The notes beneath the pieces were generated by a model. That model saw only the letters and a program-made list of their open reading frames with translations. It was not told the origin of the DNA and did no database searches. Shown here piece by piece: positions 44,248 to 53,141 of a stretch of DNA of 64,000 nucleotides. Within the stretch, counting starts at the first letter, position 1. Each line of letters opens with the position of its first letter. Both the position numbers and the translations under genes were made by a program. Origin of the DNA: Myxococcus xanthus (GTDB lineage: Bacteria > Myxococcota > Myxococcia > Myxococcales > Myxococcaceae). The stretch is from NCBI RefSeq assembly GCF_900106535.1, contig NZ_FNOH01000002.1, positions 248,001-312,000 on the forward strand, read 5' to 3'.

Positions 44248-46160
44248 CCGCGACGCAGCACCCGCTTCTCTCCTACCCGGAGCGTGACCTTCTCCCGGTC
44301 GAAGTATTCGGACAGGGGGATGACGAACTTGCGGCTTTGCCCCACCATCTCCTTGAAATCCTGGGTGGTAATCTCCTTCTTCTCGCGCAGGTGGGCAACC
44401 AGGCGCTCGCGCAGTGAAGCCAGCGCCCCGGCCGCGAACCACAAGCCCTCCGAGACGCGCACCGCCGCCCCCTCCACCACCATGACGCCCAACAGCTCAC
44501 GCAGCCGGGAGGCGGGGAGCTGGAGCTTCTGCTCCAGTTCGGGAAGCGAGGGAGGCGCCAGGGCCGCGGCGGACAGCTCTGCCGCCAGCCGCGCCCGAGC
44601 AGCGGTGTCACCCAGGCTCAGCGTGCGGCCGCGCCCCTTGAGGCGTACCACGTCCCGCTCCAGTTCCACCCGTCCTCCTTCCACCAGCGCCTGCAACACC
44701 CGCTGGAACGCCCGAACATCCAGCGCGGAGGACAGCCGCTGCCGCAGCTCCTCGCGTGACAGGCCTTCGCGCAAGGGTTCGCGCTCATGGAAGGTGGCCA
44801 GCAGCGCCAGGGCGCGGCCCTGCAACGCCTCGAAGACCTCGCCGGAGAGGTACAGCCGCCGCTCCCGGTCGATGAGGAGCGCACCGCCCCGCGCCCCCAG
44901 CAACTCCAGCGCGCGCGTGAGGACCCGGGGCCCCAGCGCCGAGCGGCCGAACAGCTCCGGCTGCGTCAGCCCGCGATAGCCCGCCTGCCGCAGCAGCCAG
45001 GCCACCTGCCCCGCCGGGTCCGCCTCCAGCAGGGGCGCTACCGCCGACGCGCCGCCCTTGCGCCGCTTCGGCGGGGAGATGGACAGGATGCGGCCTCCCG
45101 CCACCGTGGCGCCTCTCCCCGGAAGGGCTCGCGCGCCGCGCAGGATGAAGCGCTGGCCCACCAACGCACCCACGGACGCGCCCAGCCGCAACTGCGCCAG
45201 CGTCGTCTCGCCGGGCTCCAGCCGCTCCACATCCAACAGCGCCACCGTGGCCTCCACCTGCGCGGTGCCCAGGTGCAGCAGCAGCTTCGAGCGACGAGGC
45301 AACGGCGACGGAGCCGCGGGCAGCAACGTCAACTCGACATCGAGCATGCGCGCCTCCGGCAGCTCGCCCGCGCGCACCAGCACCATCCCCCGGCGCAACG
45401 CCTCCGGCTCCACGCCAGTGAGGTTCACCGCCGCGCGCTGCCCCGCCTCCACGACGGATACGGCGTCGCCATGACGCTGCACCCCGCGCACGCGCAGCGG
45501 ACCGGGCAGCCCAGGCAGGAGCGACACCGCGTCACCCACCGCCAGCGCTCCCGACAGCAGCGTGCCCGTCACCACCGTGCCAAAGCCCTTGATGGTGAAC
45601 ACGCGGTCGACCGGCAAGAAGGCGGGGCCCTCCGAAGGCCGCTCGGGCAGCGCCGCCGCGGCCCGGGTGAGCGCGGCGCGCAGCGCGTCCAATCCCGCAC
45701 CCGTTCTGGCGGAGCAGGCCACCACGGGCGCCGACTCCAGGAAGGTCCCCACGGTGAGCGCGGACAGGTCGGCCTCCACCAGCGCGAGCCACTCCGGGCC
45801 CAGCTCCGCCAGCGTGTCCGACTTGGTGAGGGCGATGACGCCGGCCCTCACGCCCAGCAGCCGGCAGATGTCCAGGTGCTCGCGCGTCTGGGGCATCACG
45901 CCCTCGTCCGCGGCCACCACCAGCACCACCAGGTCCACGCCGCCGGAGCCAGCGGCCATGGCCTTCACGAAGCGCTCGTGGCCCGGGACGTCCACCACGC
46001 CGGCCACGGCGCCGTCATCCAGCGTCAGGTGGGCGAAGCCCAGCTCCAGGGTGATGCCGCGGCGCTTCTCTTCCTTCAGCCGGTCGGTGTCGATGCCGGT
46101 GAGCACCTTCACCAGGGACGTCTTGCCATGGTCGATGTGGCCCGCCGTCCCGACAATCAT
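44244..46160 (-). CDS. selB: Selenocysteine-specific translation elongation factor
   Basis: Delivers selenocysteinyl-tRNA to UGA codons marked by a SECIS element. 638 residues. GTPase motifs [28 protein letters not shown] and ALTKSD; EF-Tu-like beta-barrel domains; C-terminal winged-helix repeats that bind SECIS RNA ([29 protein letters not shown] ... [39 protein letters not shown]). The organism therefore probably makes selenoproteins, although selA, selC and selD are not in this window. Coupled by a 4-nt overlap to the kinase gene, an unexpected pairing. Confidence 0.95.
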   Translation of the reverse strand: MIVGTAGHIDHGKTSLVKVLTGIDTDRLKEEKRRGITLELGFAHLTLDDGAVAGVVDVPGHERFVKAMAAGSGGVDLVVLVVAADEGVMPQTREHLDICRLLGVRAGVIALTKSDTLAELGPEWLALVEADLSALTVGTFLESAPVVACSARTGAGLDALRAALTRAAAALPERPSEGPAFLPVDRVFTIKGFGTVVTGTLLSGALAVGDAVSLLPGLPGPLRVRGVQRHGDAVSVVEAGQRAAVNLTGVEPEALRRGMVLVRAGELPEARMLDVELTLLPAAPSPLPRRSKLLLHLGTAQVEATVALLDVERLEPGETTLAQLRLGASVGALVGQRFILRGARALPGRGATVAGGRILSISPPKRRKGGASAVAPLLEADPAGQVAWLLRQAGYRGLTQPELFGRSALGPRVLTRALELLGARGGALLIDRERRLYLSGEVFEALQGRALALLATFHEREPLREGLSREELRQRLSSALDVRAFQRVLQALVEGGRVELERDVVRLKGRGRTLSLGDTAARARLAAELSAAALAPPSLPELEQKLQLPASRLRELLGVMVVEGAAVRVSEGLWFAAGALASLRERLVAHLREKKEITTQDFKEMVGQSRKFVIPLSEYFDREKVTLRVGEKRVLRRG

Positions 46161-46179
46161 GGCGTCACCGCGCCAAGGC

Positions 46180-46857
46180 TCATGCGCCAGCCTTGTCCGG
46201 GTCCTCGTCGAAGCGCGCGTCGCCGGTGGACGGCTCGTAGTCCCAGGGGAAGACCATGAGCGAGGCGGTGGAGAGCGCCGAGTAGTCCGGCGAGAAGCCA
46301 CCGGGCTTCGTCATCAGGCACGCGGTGGCCACCTTCTTCGCGCCCGCCTCGCGCGCCAGGGCGGTGGCCAGCTCCAACGTGTCACCGCTGGAGGCCACGT
46401 CATCCACAATCAACACGCGACGGCCTTTCAGCTCCGCGGGCATCTCCCCGGCGAGCTGCGGCGATTTCGACGTGCGAGGCGCGGCGCTGCCCCGGTCCCT
46501 GCTTCGGCGGCTGATGCGCACGGGGAAGAACGGACAGCCGAGCGCCCCCGCCAGCGCGCCGCCCACGAAGACGCCGCCGTGGGCCACACCGACCACCACC
46601 TGGGGTTCGAACGTCTCCTGAATGGAACCCGCGAGCTGCTGGACCGCGCGGTCGAACTCCTTCCAGGACAGCTCCTTCACGCCGCTGGACGCGGACCGGC
46701 CTCGGGACTGGTCCTTCCCCGTCGGCTGGCGCGGGGCCTCCACCTGCGGCGCCAACACGACGTCCGCGGGAATGGAGACGAGCTTCTCCGCCTGGACCGC
46801 AGGGGACTTCTTCGAAGAGGCCTTCTCGGTGGACTTGCTCTGCCGTTTGGTCGCCAC
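46180..46857 (-). CDS. Phosphoribosyltransferase-family protein
   Basis: About 225 residues. A disordered N-terminus (70 residues, Lys/Ser-rich) is followed by a type I PRTase fold, with PRPP-binding motif [19 protein letters not shown] and the upstream [21 protein letters not shown] loop. It most resembles xanthine/hypoxanthine-type PRTases, but the substrate base is not determined. GTG at 46857 chosen for the GGAG site 9 nt upstream. An ATG at 46896 is possible but would fall inside the large inverted repeat at 46873-46938. First gene of a unit with selB 19 nt downstream. Confidence 0.82.
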   Translation of the reverse strand: MATKRQSKSTEKASSKKSPAVQAEKLVSIPADVVLAPQVEAPRQPTGKDQSRGRSASSGVKELSWKEFDRAVQQLAGSIQETFEPQVVVGVAHGGVFVGGALAGALGCPFFPVRISRRSRDRGSAAPRTSKSPQLAGEMPAELKGRRVLIVDDVASSGDTLELATALAREAGAKKVATACLMTKPGGFSPDYSALSTASLMVFPWDYEPSTGDARFDEDPDKAGA

Positions 46858-46872
46858 GGCGCTGAACTCCGG

Positions 46873-46938
46873 CTGGGGTGTGTGCGGCCCCGTCATACTC
46901 CGAGGGCCGCACGGTGGCCACATCCGGCCACACCCCAG
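46873..46938 (-). promoter_or_regulatory. Nested inverted repeats before the PRTase-selB-kinase operon
   Basis: Outer stem CTGGGGTGTG/CACACCCCAG (46873-46882 and 46929-46938, 10 bp perfect) encloses an inner stem GTGCGGCCC/GGGCCGCAC (46882-46890 and 46904-46912, 9 bp perfect). The ribosome site of the PRTase gene follows directly. It could be a leader structure, an operator, or the terminator of the dehydrogenase gene upstream. No U-run. Confidence 0.6.
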
Positions 46939-46985
46939 ACGTCGCCTTTGTATCGCGGCAACACACGCACTGCGTGCGTGAGCGC

Positions 46986-48017
46986 TCAGCCGGCCAGCCG
47001 CTCCTCGACCATCCGGTCCGCCACCTGCTCGGGGCGCAGGCCGGATTCCTTCGCGCGGGTCAGCACCGTGTCGATGGTGTCGAAGATGAGGGAGGTGCGG
47101 GCGTACGCCTTGTCCCGGTCATACCCCGCCCACTCCTGGGCCACGTTGATGAGGCCGCCGGCATTGGCCGCGTAGTCGGGCACGTAGAGGATGCCGCGCC
47201 GGGCCAACTGCTCGCCGTGACGCGACGTGAGCAACTGGTTGTTGGCCGCGCCGCACACCGCCTTGACGTTCAGCAGCGACAGGGTGGTGTCGTTGATGGC
47301 GCCGCCCAGCGCACAGGGGGCGTAGATGTCCGCCTCCATGCGATGCAGTGCGTCGGCGTCCACCGCCGTGACGCCGTACTGCGTCACCGCGTGCTGCACG
47401 CTGGCGGGGTTGATGTCGCTCACCCACACCTTGGCGCCGCGCTGGTGCAGTTCCTTCACCAGGTACATGCCCACGTGCCCCACGCCCAGCACGGTGACGC
47501 GCAGGCCCTTCAGGTCCGGGCTGCCGAAGACGTGCTTCGCCGTGGCTTCCATGGCGCGCGCCACGCCATACGCCGTCACCGGCGACGGGTCTCCGCTGCG
47601 CTCCTTCAGTCCAACGACATACTTCGTGTGCCGGCGCACGTGCTCCATGTCGTCGGGGCTGGTGCCGCTGTCCTCGGTGGTGATGTAGCGCCCGCCCAGG
47701 GACTCGACCGCGCGGCCGAAGGACTCGAAAATCTTCTCACGGTCGAAGCTGCCGCGCGGCAGCATGATGACCGCCTTGCCGCCGCCGTGGGGCACCCCCG
47801 CGAGCGCGGCCTTGTATGTCATTCCGCGCGCCAGCCGGAGCGCGTCCGCGACGGCTTCCTCCTCGCTGGCATAGGTGGCGAGCGCACGAGTGCCGCCCAA
47901 CCCCGGACCGAGCCGCGTGTTGTGCATGCCCACAATGGCACGCAGGCCTGACTTCGAATCACTCAACAAATGGACGGCTTCGTAGCCGCCCTCAAGCAAC
48001 TGCGTGAAGTAGCTCAT
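46986..48017 (-). CDS. Leucine/valine-type amino-acid dehydrogenase
   Basis: 343-residue Glu/Leu/Phe/Val dehydrogenase family enzyme; oxidatively deaminates branched-chain amino acids with NAD. Seen: glycine-rich GPGLGGTRA, catalytic Lys region [23 protein letters not shown], the Asp in [10 protein letters not shown], and Rossmann motif [14 protein letters not shown]. It matches leucine dehydrogenases more than glutamate dehydrogenases in length and in the [13 protein letters not shown] context. Useful to a myxobacterium that feeds on amino acids and makes branched-chain fatty acids. hslO lies 34 nt upstream on the same strand. Confidence 0.9.
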   Translation of the reverse strand: MSYFTQLLEGGYEAVHLLSDSKSGLRAIVGMHNTRLGPGLGGTRALATYASEEEAVADALRLARGMTYKAALAGVPHGGGKAVIMLPRGSFDREKIFESFGRAVESLGGRYITTEDSGTSPDDMEHVRRHTKYVVGLKERSGDPSPVTAYGVARAMEATAKHVFGSPDLKGLRVTVLGVGHVGMYLVKELHQRGAKVWVSDINPASVQHAVTQYGVTAVDADALHRMEADIYAPCALGGAINDTTLSLLNVKAVCGAANNQLLTSRHGEQLARRGILYVPDYAANAGGLINVAQEWAGYDRDKAYARTSLIFDTIDTVLTRAKESGLRPEQVADRMVEERLAG

Positions 48018-48051
48018 GGCGCGCGGCAAGTACCGTCGCGCCTCGTGCAAG

Positions 48052-48936
48052 TCAAATGGCGCCGCGCTCCAACATGCCGCGGATTTCGTCTCCAGGAATG
48101 ACATAGCGCGTCGTGCAGAACTGGCACGTCGCCTCCGCCTGCCCTTCCTTCTCCAGAAGGTCCGTCAATTCCTCACGTCCCATGGCCAGGAGCGCGCGCA
48201 GCACACGGTCCTTGCTGCACGAACAACCGAAGCGCAGCGGGTAACGCGACATGACCTCGAAGTCAGACTCCGGCAGCAGCGCGCGCAGCACGGCCGCTGC
48301 CCCCGCCTCGCCGTGCGCCTGGAGCGAGGGCACGAAGTCACGGCGCAGCCGCTCCCCCAGCGCCGCGAAGGCCTCCATGTCCGCGCTGGGAAGCGGCTGG
48401 ACGAGCAGGCCGGCGACGCGGCCCAGCGGCTCCGCGGCCCCGCCTTCCGGCAGCTGCGCCAGCAGCACATGTGACGGGAGCTGATCCGACTGACGGAAGT
48501 AGCGCTCCAGGTCGGCCGCCAGGTCGAAGGCCTCCAGCTCCACCGCGGAGCGGTAGTACTCGCCGCCGCCCAAATCCCGCAGCACGGACAGGAAGCCCTT
48601 GTTCCCCAGCACGGGGCGCCAATGGTACTGCCCGTCGCTCCCGGAGTACTCCACGTAGGTGTTCTTCACGTACCCGCGGACGAGCCCGGACGTGTCCCCA
48701 TCCACGAAGAGGCCGCGCAGGGGGCCGTCACACTCCACCTGGATGTTGATGCGGGCGTCGCCCTTCTGCAGGGCCCCCATCAGGGCGGCGGCGGTGAGGG
48801 CCTGCGACAGGAGCACGGCGGCGGCGGGCGCGGTGCCATGGGTGCCACGCGCCTGGCGCGACAGCTCCGTCGTGGTGGCGAGCACCACGCGCAGGTCCGT
48901 GTTCTTCAACATTCCACTGAGAAGCTCGTCGGACAT
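48052..48936 (-). CDS. hslO: Redox-regulated chaperone Hsp33
   Basis: 294 residues, usual length. Hsp33 becomes an active holdase when its zinc-bound cysteines are oxidised. The redox switch is intact: CSCS (Cx1C, in RFGCSCSKDRVL) and CQFC (Cx2C, in EATCQFCTTRYVI). N-terminal substrate domain begins MSDELLSGMLKNTDLRVVLATTTELSRQA. ATG at 48936 chosen by the family start; a TAGTTG box lies 8 nt upstream and no ribosome site is visible. Confidence 0.94.
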   Translation of the reverse strand: MSDELLSGMLKNTDLRVVLATTTELSRQARGTHGTAPAAAVLLSQALTAAALMGALQKGDARINIQVECDGPLRGLFVDGDTSGLVRGYVKNTYVEYSGSDGQYHWRPVLGNKGFLSVLRDLGGGEYYRSAVELEAFDLAADLERYFRQSDQLPSHVLLAQLPEGGAAEPLGRVAGLLVQPLPSADMEAFAALGERLRRDFVPSLQAHGEAGAAAVLRALLPESDFEVMSRYPLRFGCSCSKDRVLRALLAMGREELTDLLEKEGQAEATCQFCTTRYVIPGDEIRGMLERGAI

Positions 48937-48944
48937 ATCGATGG

Positions 48945-48950
48945 CAACTA
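48945..48950 (-). promoter_or_regulatory. Putative -10 (TAGTTG) of hslO
   Basis: GC-TAGTTG on the minus strand, 8 nt before the ATG at 48936, no Shine-Dalgarno. Confidence 0.33.
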
Positions 48951-49037
48951 GCGTGCCCGAGCCCGCATTGCCCGCCAACGACAGAAGGCGGGGCCCCCTG
49001 CGCCCGACAGGAGGGCAGCAGTGGGGACCGGGGTGAC

Positions 49038-49057
49038 GCATAAGGTCAGCCTTATGC
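49038..49057. promoter_or_regulatory. Perfect palindrome between hslO and sdhC, possible operator
   Basis: GCATAAGG-tcag-CCTTATGC, two 8-bp arms with a 4-nt spacer, in the 262-nt divergent gap. The form suits a dimeric transcription factor; no regulator is identified. Confidence 0.5.
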
Positions 49058-49120
49058 CTCCGTGTGGGTGTGCTGGCATGCCGGGGTGAGGAAGAAATCC
49101 AGCCCCGGCGCTGGAACGGC

Positions 49121-49126
49121 TATAAA
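49121..49126 (+). promoter_or_regulatory. Putative -10 (TATAAA) of sdhC
   Basis: TATAAA, near consensus, 72 nt before the sdhC ATG; no matching -35 at the expected place. It lies 63 bp downstream of the palindrome at 49038. Confidence 0.33.
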
Positions 49127-49198
49127 CCGCCGTCCGACTGTCACTTGCCTTCGACCGTGGACGCGGCAAGACGCCCACGCGCCGCCGCTGGAGATTCG

Positions 49199-49879
49199 AT
49201 GAGCACCCAAGCCGCTGCCGCAGTAGAGACGAAGACACCGCTCCTCAAGTCCCGCCTGGGCTCGTTCCTCGCGGTGGTTCCCCTGTCCATCTGGGTCATC
49301 AACCACCTGTGGGACAACCTCTCCGCCTTCAACGGCGCGGACGCCTGGCAGAAGTCGGTGACGACGTACGCCAACCCGTTCTCCCAGGTCTTCACCTTCC
49401 TCATCGTCCTGCTGCCGCTGCTGATGCACACCGGCTGGGGCTTGGTGCGCCTGTTCAGCTTCCGGCCGAACAACGCCCGCTACAACAACTACGGCAACCT
49501 CAAGTACATCCTCCAGCGCATCACCGCGGTGGGCGTGCTGGCCTTCCTGGGCGCCCACATCTGGCTGGCCTTCCTCTACCCGCGGCTGGTGCTGGGTCAC
49601 CCGGAGGCGTTCGACGACATCGCCCGGGAGATGCACCACCACGCGCCCACCCTGGTCGTCTACCTGCTGGGCACCCTGGGCACCTCGTACCACCTGGCCA
49701 ACGGCCTCCAGGGCTTCGCCATGGGCTGGGGTCTGCTCTCCAGCGAGCGCTCCATGCGCAAGTTCGAGCCGGTGGTCATCATCCTCTTCCTGGTCCTGAC
49801 GGCGATGAGCTGGGCGGTCATCTACGCGCTCTACACCGCGGGCGCCGCCTTCAGCCCCGTGGGTGCCACCCCTCCGTGA
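49199..49879 (+). CDS. sdhC: Succinate dehydrogenase cytochrome b558-type subunit
   Basis: 226-residue membrane anchor of succinate dehydrogenase/fumarate reductase, of the single-subunit, di-haem b558 kind. Five hydrophobic helices are seen. Candidate haem-ligand histidines are in VINHLWDN, LLMHTGWG, LGAHIWLA, EMHHHAP and TSYHLANGLQGF. It would pass electrons from SdhB to menaquinone. Start at 49199 after GGAG. The flavoprotein and iron-sulfur genes do not follow: the next gene is ssb on the other strand, and a terminator closes this unit, so the subunit is encoded alone here. Confidence 0.88.
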   Translation: MSTQAAAAVETKTPLLKSRLGSFLAVVPLSIWVINHLWDNLSAFNGADAWQKSVTTYANPFSQVFTFLIVLLPLLMHTGWGLVRLFSFRPNNARYNNYGNLKYILQRITAVGVLAFLGAHIWLAFLYPRLVLGHPEAFDDIAREMHHHAPTLVVYLLGTLGTSYHLANGLQGFAMGWGLLSSERSMRKFEPVVIILFLVLTAMSWAVIYALYTAGAAFSPVGATPP

Positions 49880-49931
49880 CGCGGCCCGGGCCCGGCGCTC
49901 CCGGGCCTGGAAGTCCAGGCGCACGAAGCAC

Positions 49932-49967
49932 ACCGGCCGCCCCCGAGACTTCCGGGGAGCGGCCGGT
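49932..49967 (+). terminator. Intrinsic terminator of sdhC
   Basis: 14-bp stem with one bulged A (arms ACCGGCCGCCCCCG and CGGGGAGCGGCCGGT, 49932 to 49967), followed by TTCATTT. Faces the convergent ssb gene. Confidence 0.75.
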
Positions 49968-50001
49968 TTCATTTCCAGGGCGCCGCTGGCGTCAGCCGGG
50001 C

Positions 50002-50499
50002 CTAGAAGGGGATGTCGTCGTCGCCGTTGCCGCCGCCATGGCCACCGCCCATGTCGTCCGGAGGCGGCTGACCGTAGTCGTTGTTGTCTCCCCCACGCTG
50101 CTGGGAGAACTGCCGGCGTCCACCGCCCCCGCCCCCGCCGCCCATGCCGTCTCCGGCGTCACGGCCACCACCGCCGAGGAACGTCACGGCGTTGGCCACC
50201 ACCTCGGTGGTGTAGTTCTTCCGGTTCTCCTTGTCCGTCCACTCGCGCGTCTGCAGGCGGCCCTCGACGTAGCACTGCCGTCCCTTCTTCAGGTACTCGC
50301 CGCAGAGCTCCGCGAGCTTTCCCCAGACGACGATGCGGTGCCACTCGGTCCGCTCCTGCTTCTGGCCATTCTTGTCGACCCAGCTCTCGCTGGTGGCGAT
50401 GCGGAAGTTCGCCACCGCCTGACCGCCGGGAGTGAACCGGACCTCCGGGTCCGCCCCGAGGTTGCCGATGAGGATGACCTTGTTCACGCCTCCAGCCAT
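50002..50499 (-). CDS. ssb: Single-stranded DNA-binding protein
   Basis: 165 residues. OB-fold (about 1-112; [38 protein letters not shown] split over the strand pairs), then a Gly/Gln/Asp-rich flexible linker, and the acidic tip DDDIPF that recruits replication and repair partners. All hallmarks are present. Start at 50499 has AAAGGA upstream. The leader contains a 9-bp inverted repeat (50522-50544). Confidence 0.97.
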   Translation of the reverse strand: MAGGVNKVILIGNLGADPEVRFTPGGQAVANFRIATSESWVDKNGQKQERTEWHRIVVWGKLAELCGEYLKKGRQCYVEGRLQTREWTDKENRKNYTTEVVANAVTFLGGGGRDAGDGMGGGGGGGGRRQFSQQRGGDNNDYGQPPPDDMGGGHGGGNGDDDIPF

Positions 50500-50521
50500 G
50501 ACTGCATTCCTTTCTCACGAG

Positions 50522-50544
50522 AACCGGTCCACCGAGGACCGGTT
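50522..50544 (-). promoter_or_regulatory. Inverted repeat in the ssb leader
   Basis: AACCGGTCC-n5-GGACCGGTT, perfect 9-bp arms, 22 nt before the ssb start codon and just ahead of its ribosome site. It could be a leader hairpin or a repressor site. Confidence 0.5.
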
Positions 50545-50578
50545 ACACCCCGGACGCACCCGCCGGGTTTGATTCCCA

Positions 50579-50584
50579 CCTATA
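50579..50584 (-). promoter_or_regulatory. Putative extended -10 of ssb
   Basis: TGC-TATAGG on the minus strand, about 80 nt before the ssb start, so the transcript would include the inverted repeat at 50522. No clear -35. Confidence 0.35.
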
Positions 50585-50596
50585 GCAGTGGGTACT

Positions 50597-50633
50597 GACA
50601 CCCAGCCAGAAAGCCGCCTTCTTCCTGGGTGTC
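50597..50633 (-). terminator. Hairpin after dacB
   Basis: GACACCCAG/CTGGGTGTC perfect 9-bp arms (50597-50605, 50625-50633), with a partly paired inner segment AGAAAG/CTTCTT. It lies 77 nt past the dacB stop on the minus strand. Terminator-like, without a U-run. Confidence 0.45.
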
Positions 50634-50709
50634 GTACGCCCGCCTGCCACCCGGCCAGGGAGGCATGCCCGGCCGGAGGGAACTCGCGAGAAACACAACG
50701 GATTCCGGC

Positions 50710-52956
50710 CTACCCCCCCGGGCGGTTGTCGGCGGAGGAGGATTCGGGCGCGTTGCCCGCGGGCGCCACCATCTGCACGGGGGTGAAGCCCTCCGGCGTC
50801 TTCGCCGGGGCCTTGGCCTCCGCCACCTTCTGCGACAGCGTGGAGTCCAGTCCCTTGGCGAAGGACGCCAGCCGTGGATCCGAAGCGCCCAGCGTGCGGC
50901 GCAGCGACTTCCAGAAGGGGTGGTCCGCCTGCCCCGCCTGCACCAGCCCCCGCGCCAGCAACGTGGTGCACGCGTCCCGGTCACCGGCGCTGGCGGCCCG
51001 AAGCGCCACCACCAGCTCCTCCGGCGCGGTGCGGGCCACCTCGCTCAGGGCCTCGGCCATCTCCGATTGGGCCTGGGCGTCCGTACCCGCCGCGCCCGCC
51101 AACTCCAGCACCCGGGCCAGCGCCTCGGCGTTTCCGCCCGCCGCCAGCTCCACCATGCTGCTGACGCCCGGCACCTCCACGGACAGCACCCGCGCCACGT
51201 CCTTCAGCCGGCCGTAGACCTCGGCGGTGGCCGAATAGCTGTCCAGCAGCGTGCGCGCGCCCAGGTAGTCGTGCGGGTTGGACTGGTAGAGGCTCTCCGC
51301 CAGCACCGCGCGCACGGCCGGGTCTCTCTCGCTGCGCCACGCGGTGCGCAGGAAGCCGATGTTGCGCTGGTCGCGCTGCGCGCCCAGCTCCAGGTACGTC
51401 TTGATGCGAGCGGCCACGTCGTCCACGGCGCCCGAGGGCCGCCCGCTGTCCGCCAGCGCGGCCACCGCCGTGGACGGCCCCAGGCTGGAGCCGGTGGCGG
51501 CCACCGCCGCGCCCAGCGCGTCCAGGCCCGCGACGATGGGACCGGCGCGGCCCGCGAAGTCGTTGGCCATGATGGAGAAGGTGAAGCGCTCTCCGCCCGC
51601 GCTCGTCACGTAGCCGCTCAGCGCGGACACGCTCTCCAGGGTGCCCGTCTTGGCGCGCAGCCGGCCCACCGCGTCACTGCCCTCGAAGCGGTACTTGAGC
51701 GTGCCGTCCTTGCCCGCGATGGGCACCGACGACAGGTACTCCGGCGAGAAGGGGAAGCGCTGCACCATGTGCCGCAGCAGTTGGTTGAGCTGCGTGGCGG
51801 AGAAGCGGTTGGCGTCGTTCAGCCCGCTGCCGTTCTTCATCACGTAGGTGCCGCGGGGGATGCCCACGTCGCGCTCCAGGAACTGCTCCACCACGTCCAC
51901 GCCCTTGGTGAAGGAGCCCGGCGAGCCGCGCAGCTCGGCGCCCATCGTCTTGAGGAGCTGCTCGGCGACGAAGTTGCTGGACAGCTTGTTGAGGCGCTTG
52001 AGGAGCACGTCGAACGTGTCCGACTGCGACACGTGCAGCATGCGGGCCTTGGTGGACGTCTTGCCCAGCTTCACCTTGCCCTTCATCTTCACGCCGCGCG
52101 TCACCAGCATCTGCTTGAGCGACTGGCCGAAGTACATGGGCGGGTTGTCGATCTTCTTCCAGACGCTGACGGCGCCGCCGCGCTCCCCCGGGAGCTGGCC
52201 GCGCACGACAATCTTCTGCTGGAGGCCCGAGGGGTCCGACGTGACGGACACCCGGCGCGCGCGCCGCGGCCCGGTGGTGAGCTGGTTCTCCACCACGAAG
52301 TAGTCGCTGGGCGGCTCCATCTCCACCACGCCCTTGGCGCCCGGCGCGTTGCCGGGCCGCAGGTAGATGGCCACCGCGTTCCAGTTGAGGCTCACCGCGC
52401 CGGTGGGCGCCATGTAGGCGCGGTCCGTGTCCTCCTGGTCATAGCCGGGCGGCGTGCGCTCGGCGTCGAACCACGAGTCGTCCACCACGATTTCGCCCAC
52501 GTCACGCACGCCGGCGTGCCACAGCTCCGCGACGATGCCCCACAGGCGCTCCGTCGTCATGGACGGGTCGCCCTTGCCGCGCACGTAGAGCGTCTTCACC
52601 TTGCCGTCCGCGCCCAGCTCCGGCTCCACCAGGAACTCGGTGTCGTAGCGGAACTCGGGCCCCAGCGACGCGAGCGCGGCGGCGGACGTCACCAGCTTCA
52701 CGTTGGAGGCGGGGTTGAGCAGTTCGTCGGCGTTGTGGCTGAACACCACGGCGCCGTCGTCCAGGCTCTGCATGAGCACGCCCATGCGACTGGCCTTCAG
52801 TGGCGCGCGCTGGAGGACCTGCAGCAGCGCGGACTTGAGGGCCTCGCGGTCCGCACGCTTCTCCGCTGGAGCGGGCGCGGCGTGCGCTGCGTGAGAAAGC
52901 GACAGGAAAATAATGGCCGACACGGCCAAGATGGAGCTGGCTCGATGGACCTGCAC
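50710..52956 (-). CDS. dacB: PBP4-type D-Ala-D-Ala carboxypeptidase/endopeptidase with C-terminal extension
   Basis: 748 residues. Signal peptide (SSILAVSAIIFLSLSHAAHA), then a class-C type penicillin-binding domain: SxxK as SNVK (NPASNVKLVTSAAAL), SxN as SSN (NKLSSNFVAEQLL), KTG in RAKTGTLESVSALSGY near residue 435. It trims or opens periplasmic peptidoglycan cross-links. Beyond about residue 480 there are some 260 extra residues of helical, HEAT/TPR-like sequence (ARIKTYLELGAQRDQRNIGFLRTAWRS ...) not found in standard PBP4. GTG at 52956 follows GGAG; an ATG at 52983 is an alternative. Confidence 0.88.
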   Translation of the reverse strand: MQVHRASSILAVSAIIFLSLSHAAHAAPAPAEKRADREALKSALLQVLQRAPLKASRMGVLMQSLDDGAVVFSHNADELLNPASNVKLVTSAAALASLGPEFRYDTEFLVEPELGADGKVKTLYVRGKGDPSMTTERLWGIVAELWHAGVRDVGEIVVDDSWFDAERTPPGYDQEDTDRAYMAPTGAVSLNWNAVAIYLRPGNAPGAKGVVEMEPPSDYFVVENQLTTGPRRARRVSVTSDPSGLQQKIVVRGQLPGERGGAVSVWKKIDNPPMYFGQSLKQMLVTRGVKMKGKVKLGKTSTKARMLHVSQSDTFDVLLKRLNKLSSNFVAEQLLKTMGAELRGSPGSFTKGVDVVEQFLERDVGIPRGTYVMKNGSGLNDANRFSATQLNQLLRHMVQRFPFSPEYLSSVPIAGKDGTLKYRFEGSDAVGRLRAKTGTLESVSALSGYVTSAGGERFTFSIMANDFAGRAGPIVAGLDALGAAVAATGSSLGPSTAVAALADSGRPSGAVDDVAARIKTYLELGAQRDQRNIGFLRTAWRSERDPAVRAVLAESLYQSNPHDYLGARTLLDSYSATAEVYGRLKDVARVLSVEVPGVSSMVELAAGGNAEALARVLELAGAAGTDAQAQSEMAEALSEVARTAPEELVVALRAASAGDRDACTTLLARGLVQAGQADHPFWKSLRRTLGASDPRLASFAKGLDSTLSQKVAEAKAPAKTPEGFTPVQMVAPAGNAPESSSADNRPGG

Positions 52957-53141
52957 ACTCTCTCCGGGGAAGTCAGGTGCCATTATGCGGAACGGGGCAA
53001 AAGACGGGCAAGGGTGAGTGGCTGCGTGAGTCCACGTCTGGGCGCTCGCTCTTCCAGCAGGCGGAAACCTGACATTCCAACTGTAACGGCGTGACTGACG
53101 CGAGCCCCCGGTCAGACACGCTTGTCCACGAGGTGACTTCG

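Noticed and set aside
44244..46160. In-window selenoprotein gene with UGA codon to go with selB
   Set aside because: All called genes have normal lengths and no in-frame TGA inside a conserved domain; the only in-frame stop in a conserved context is TAG in the SDR remnant.
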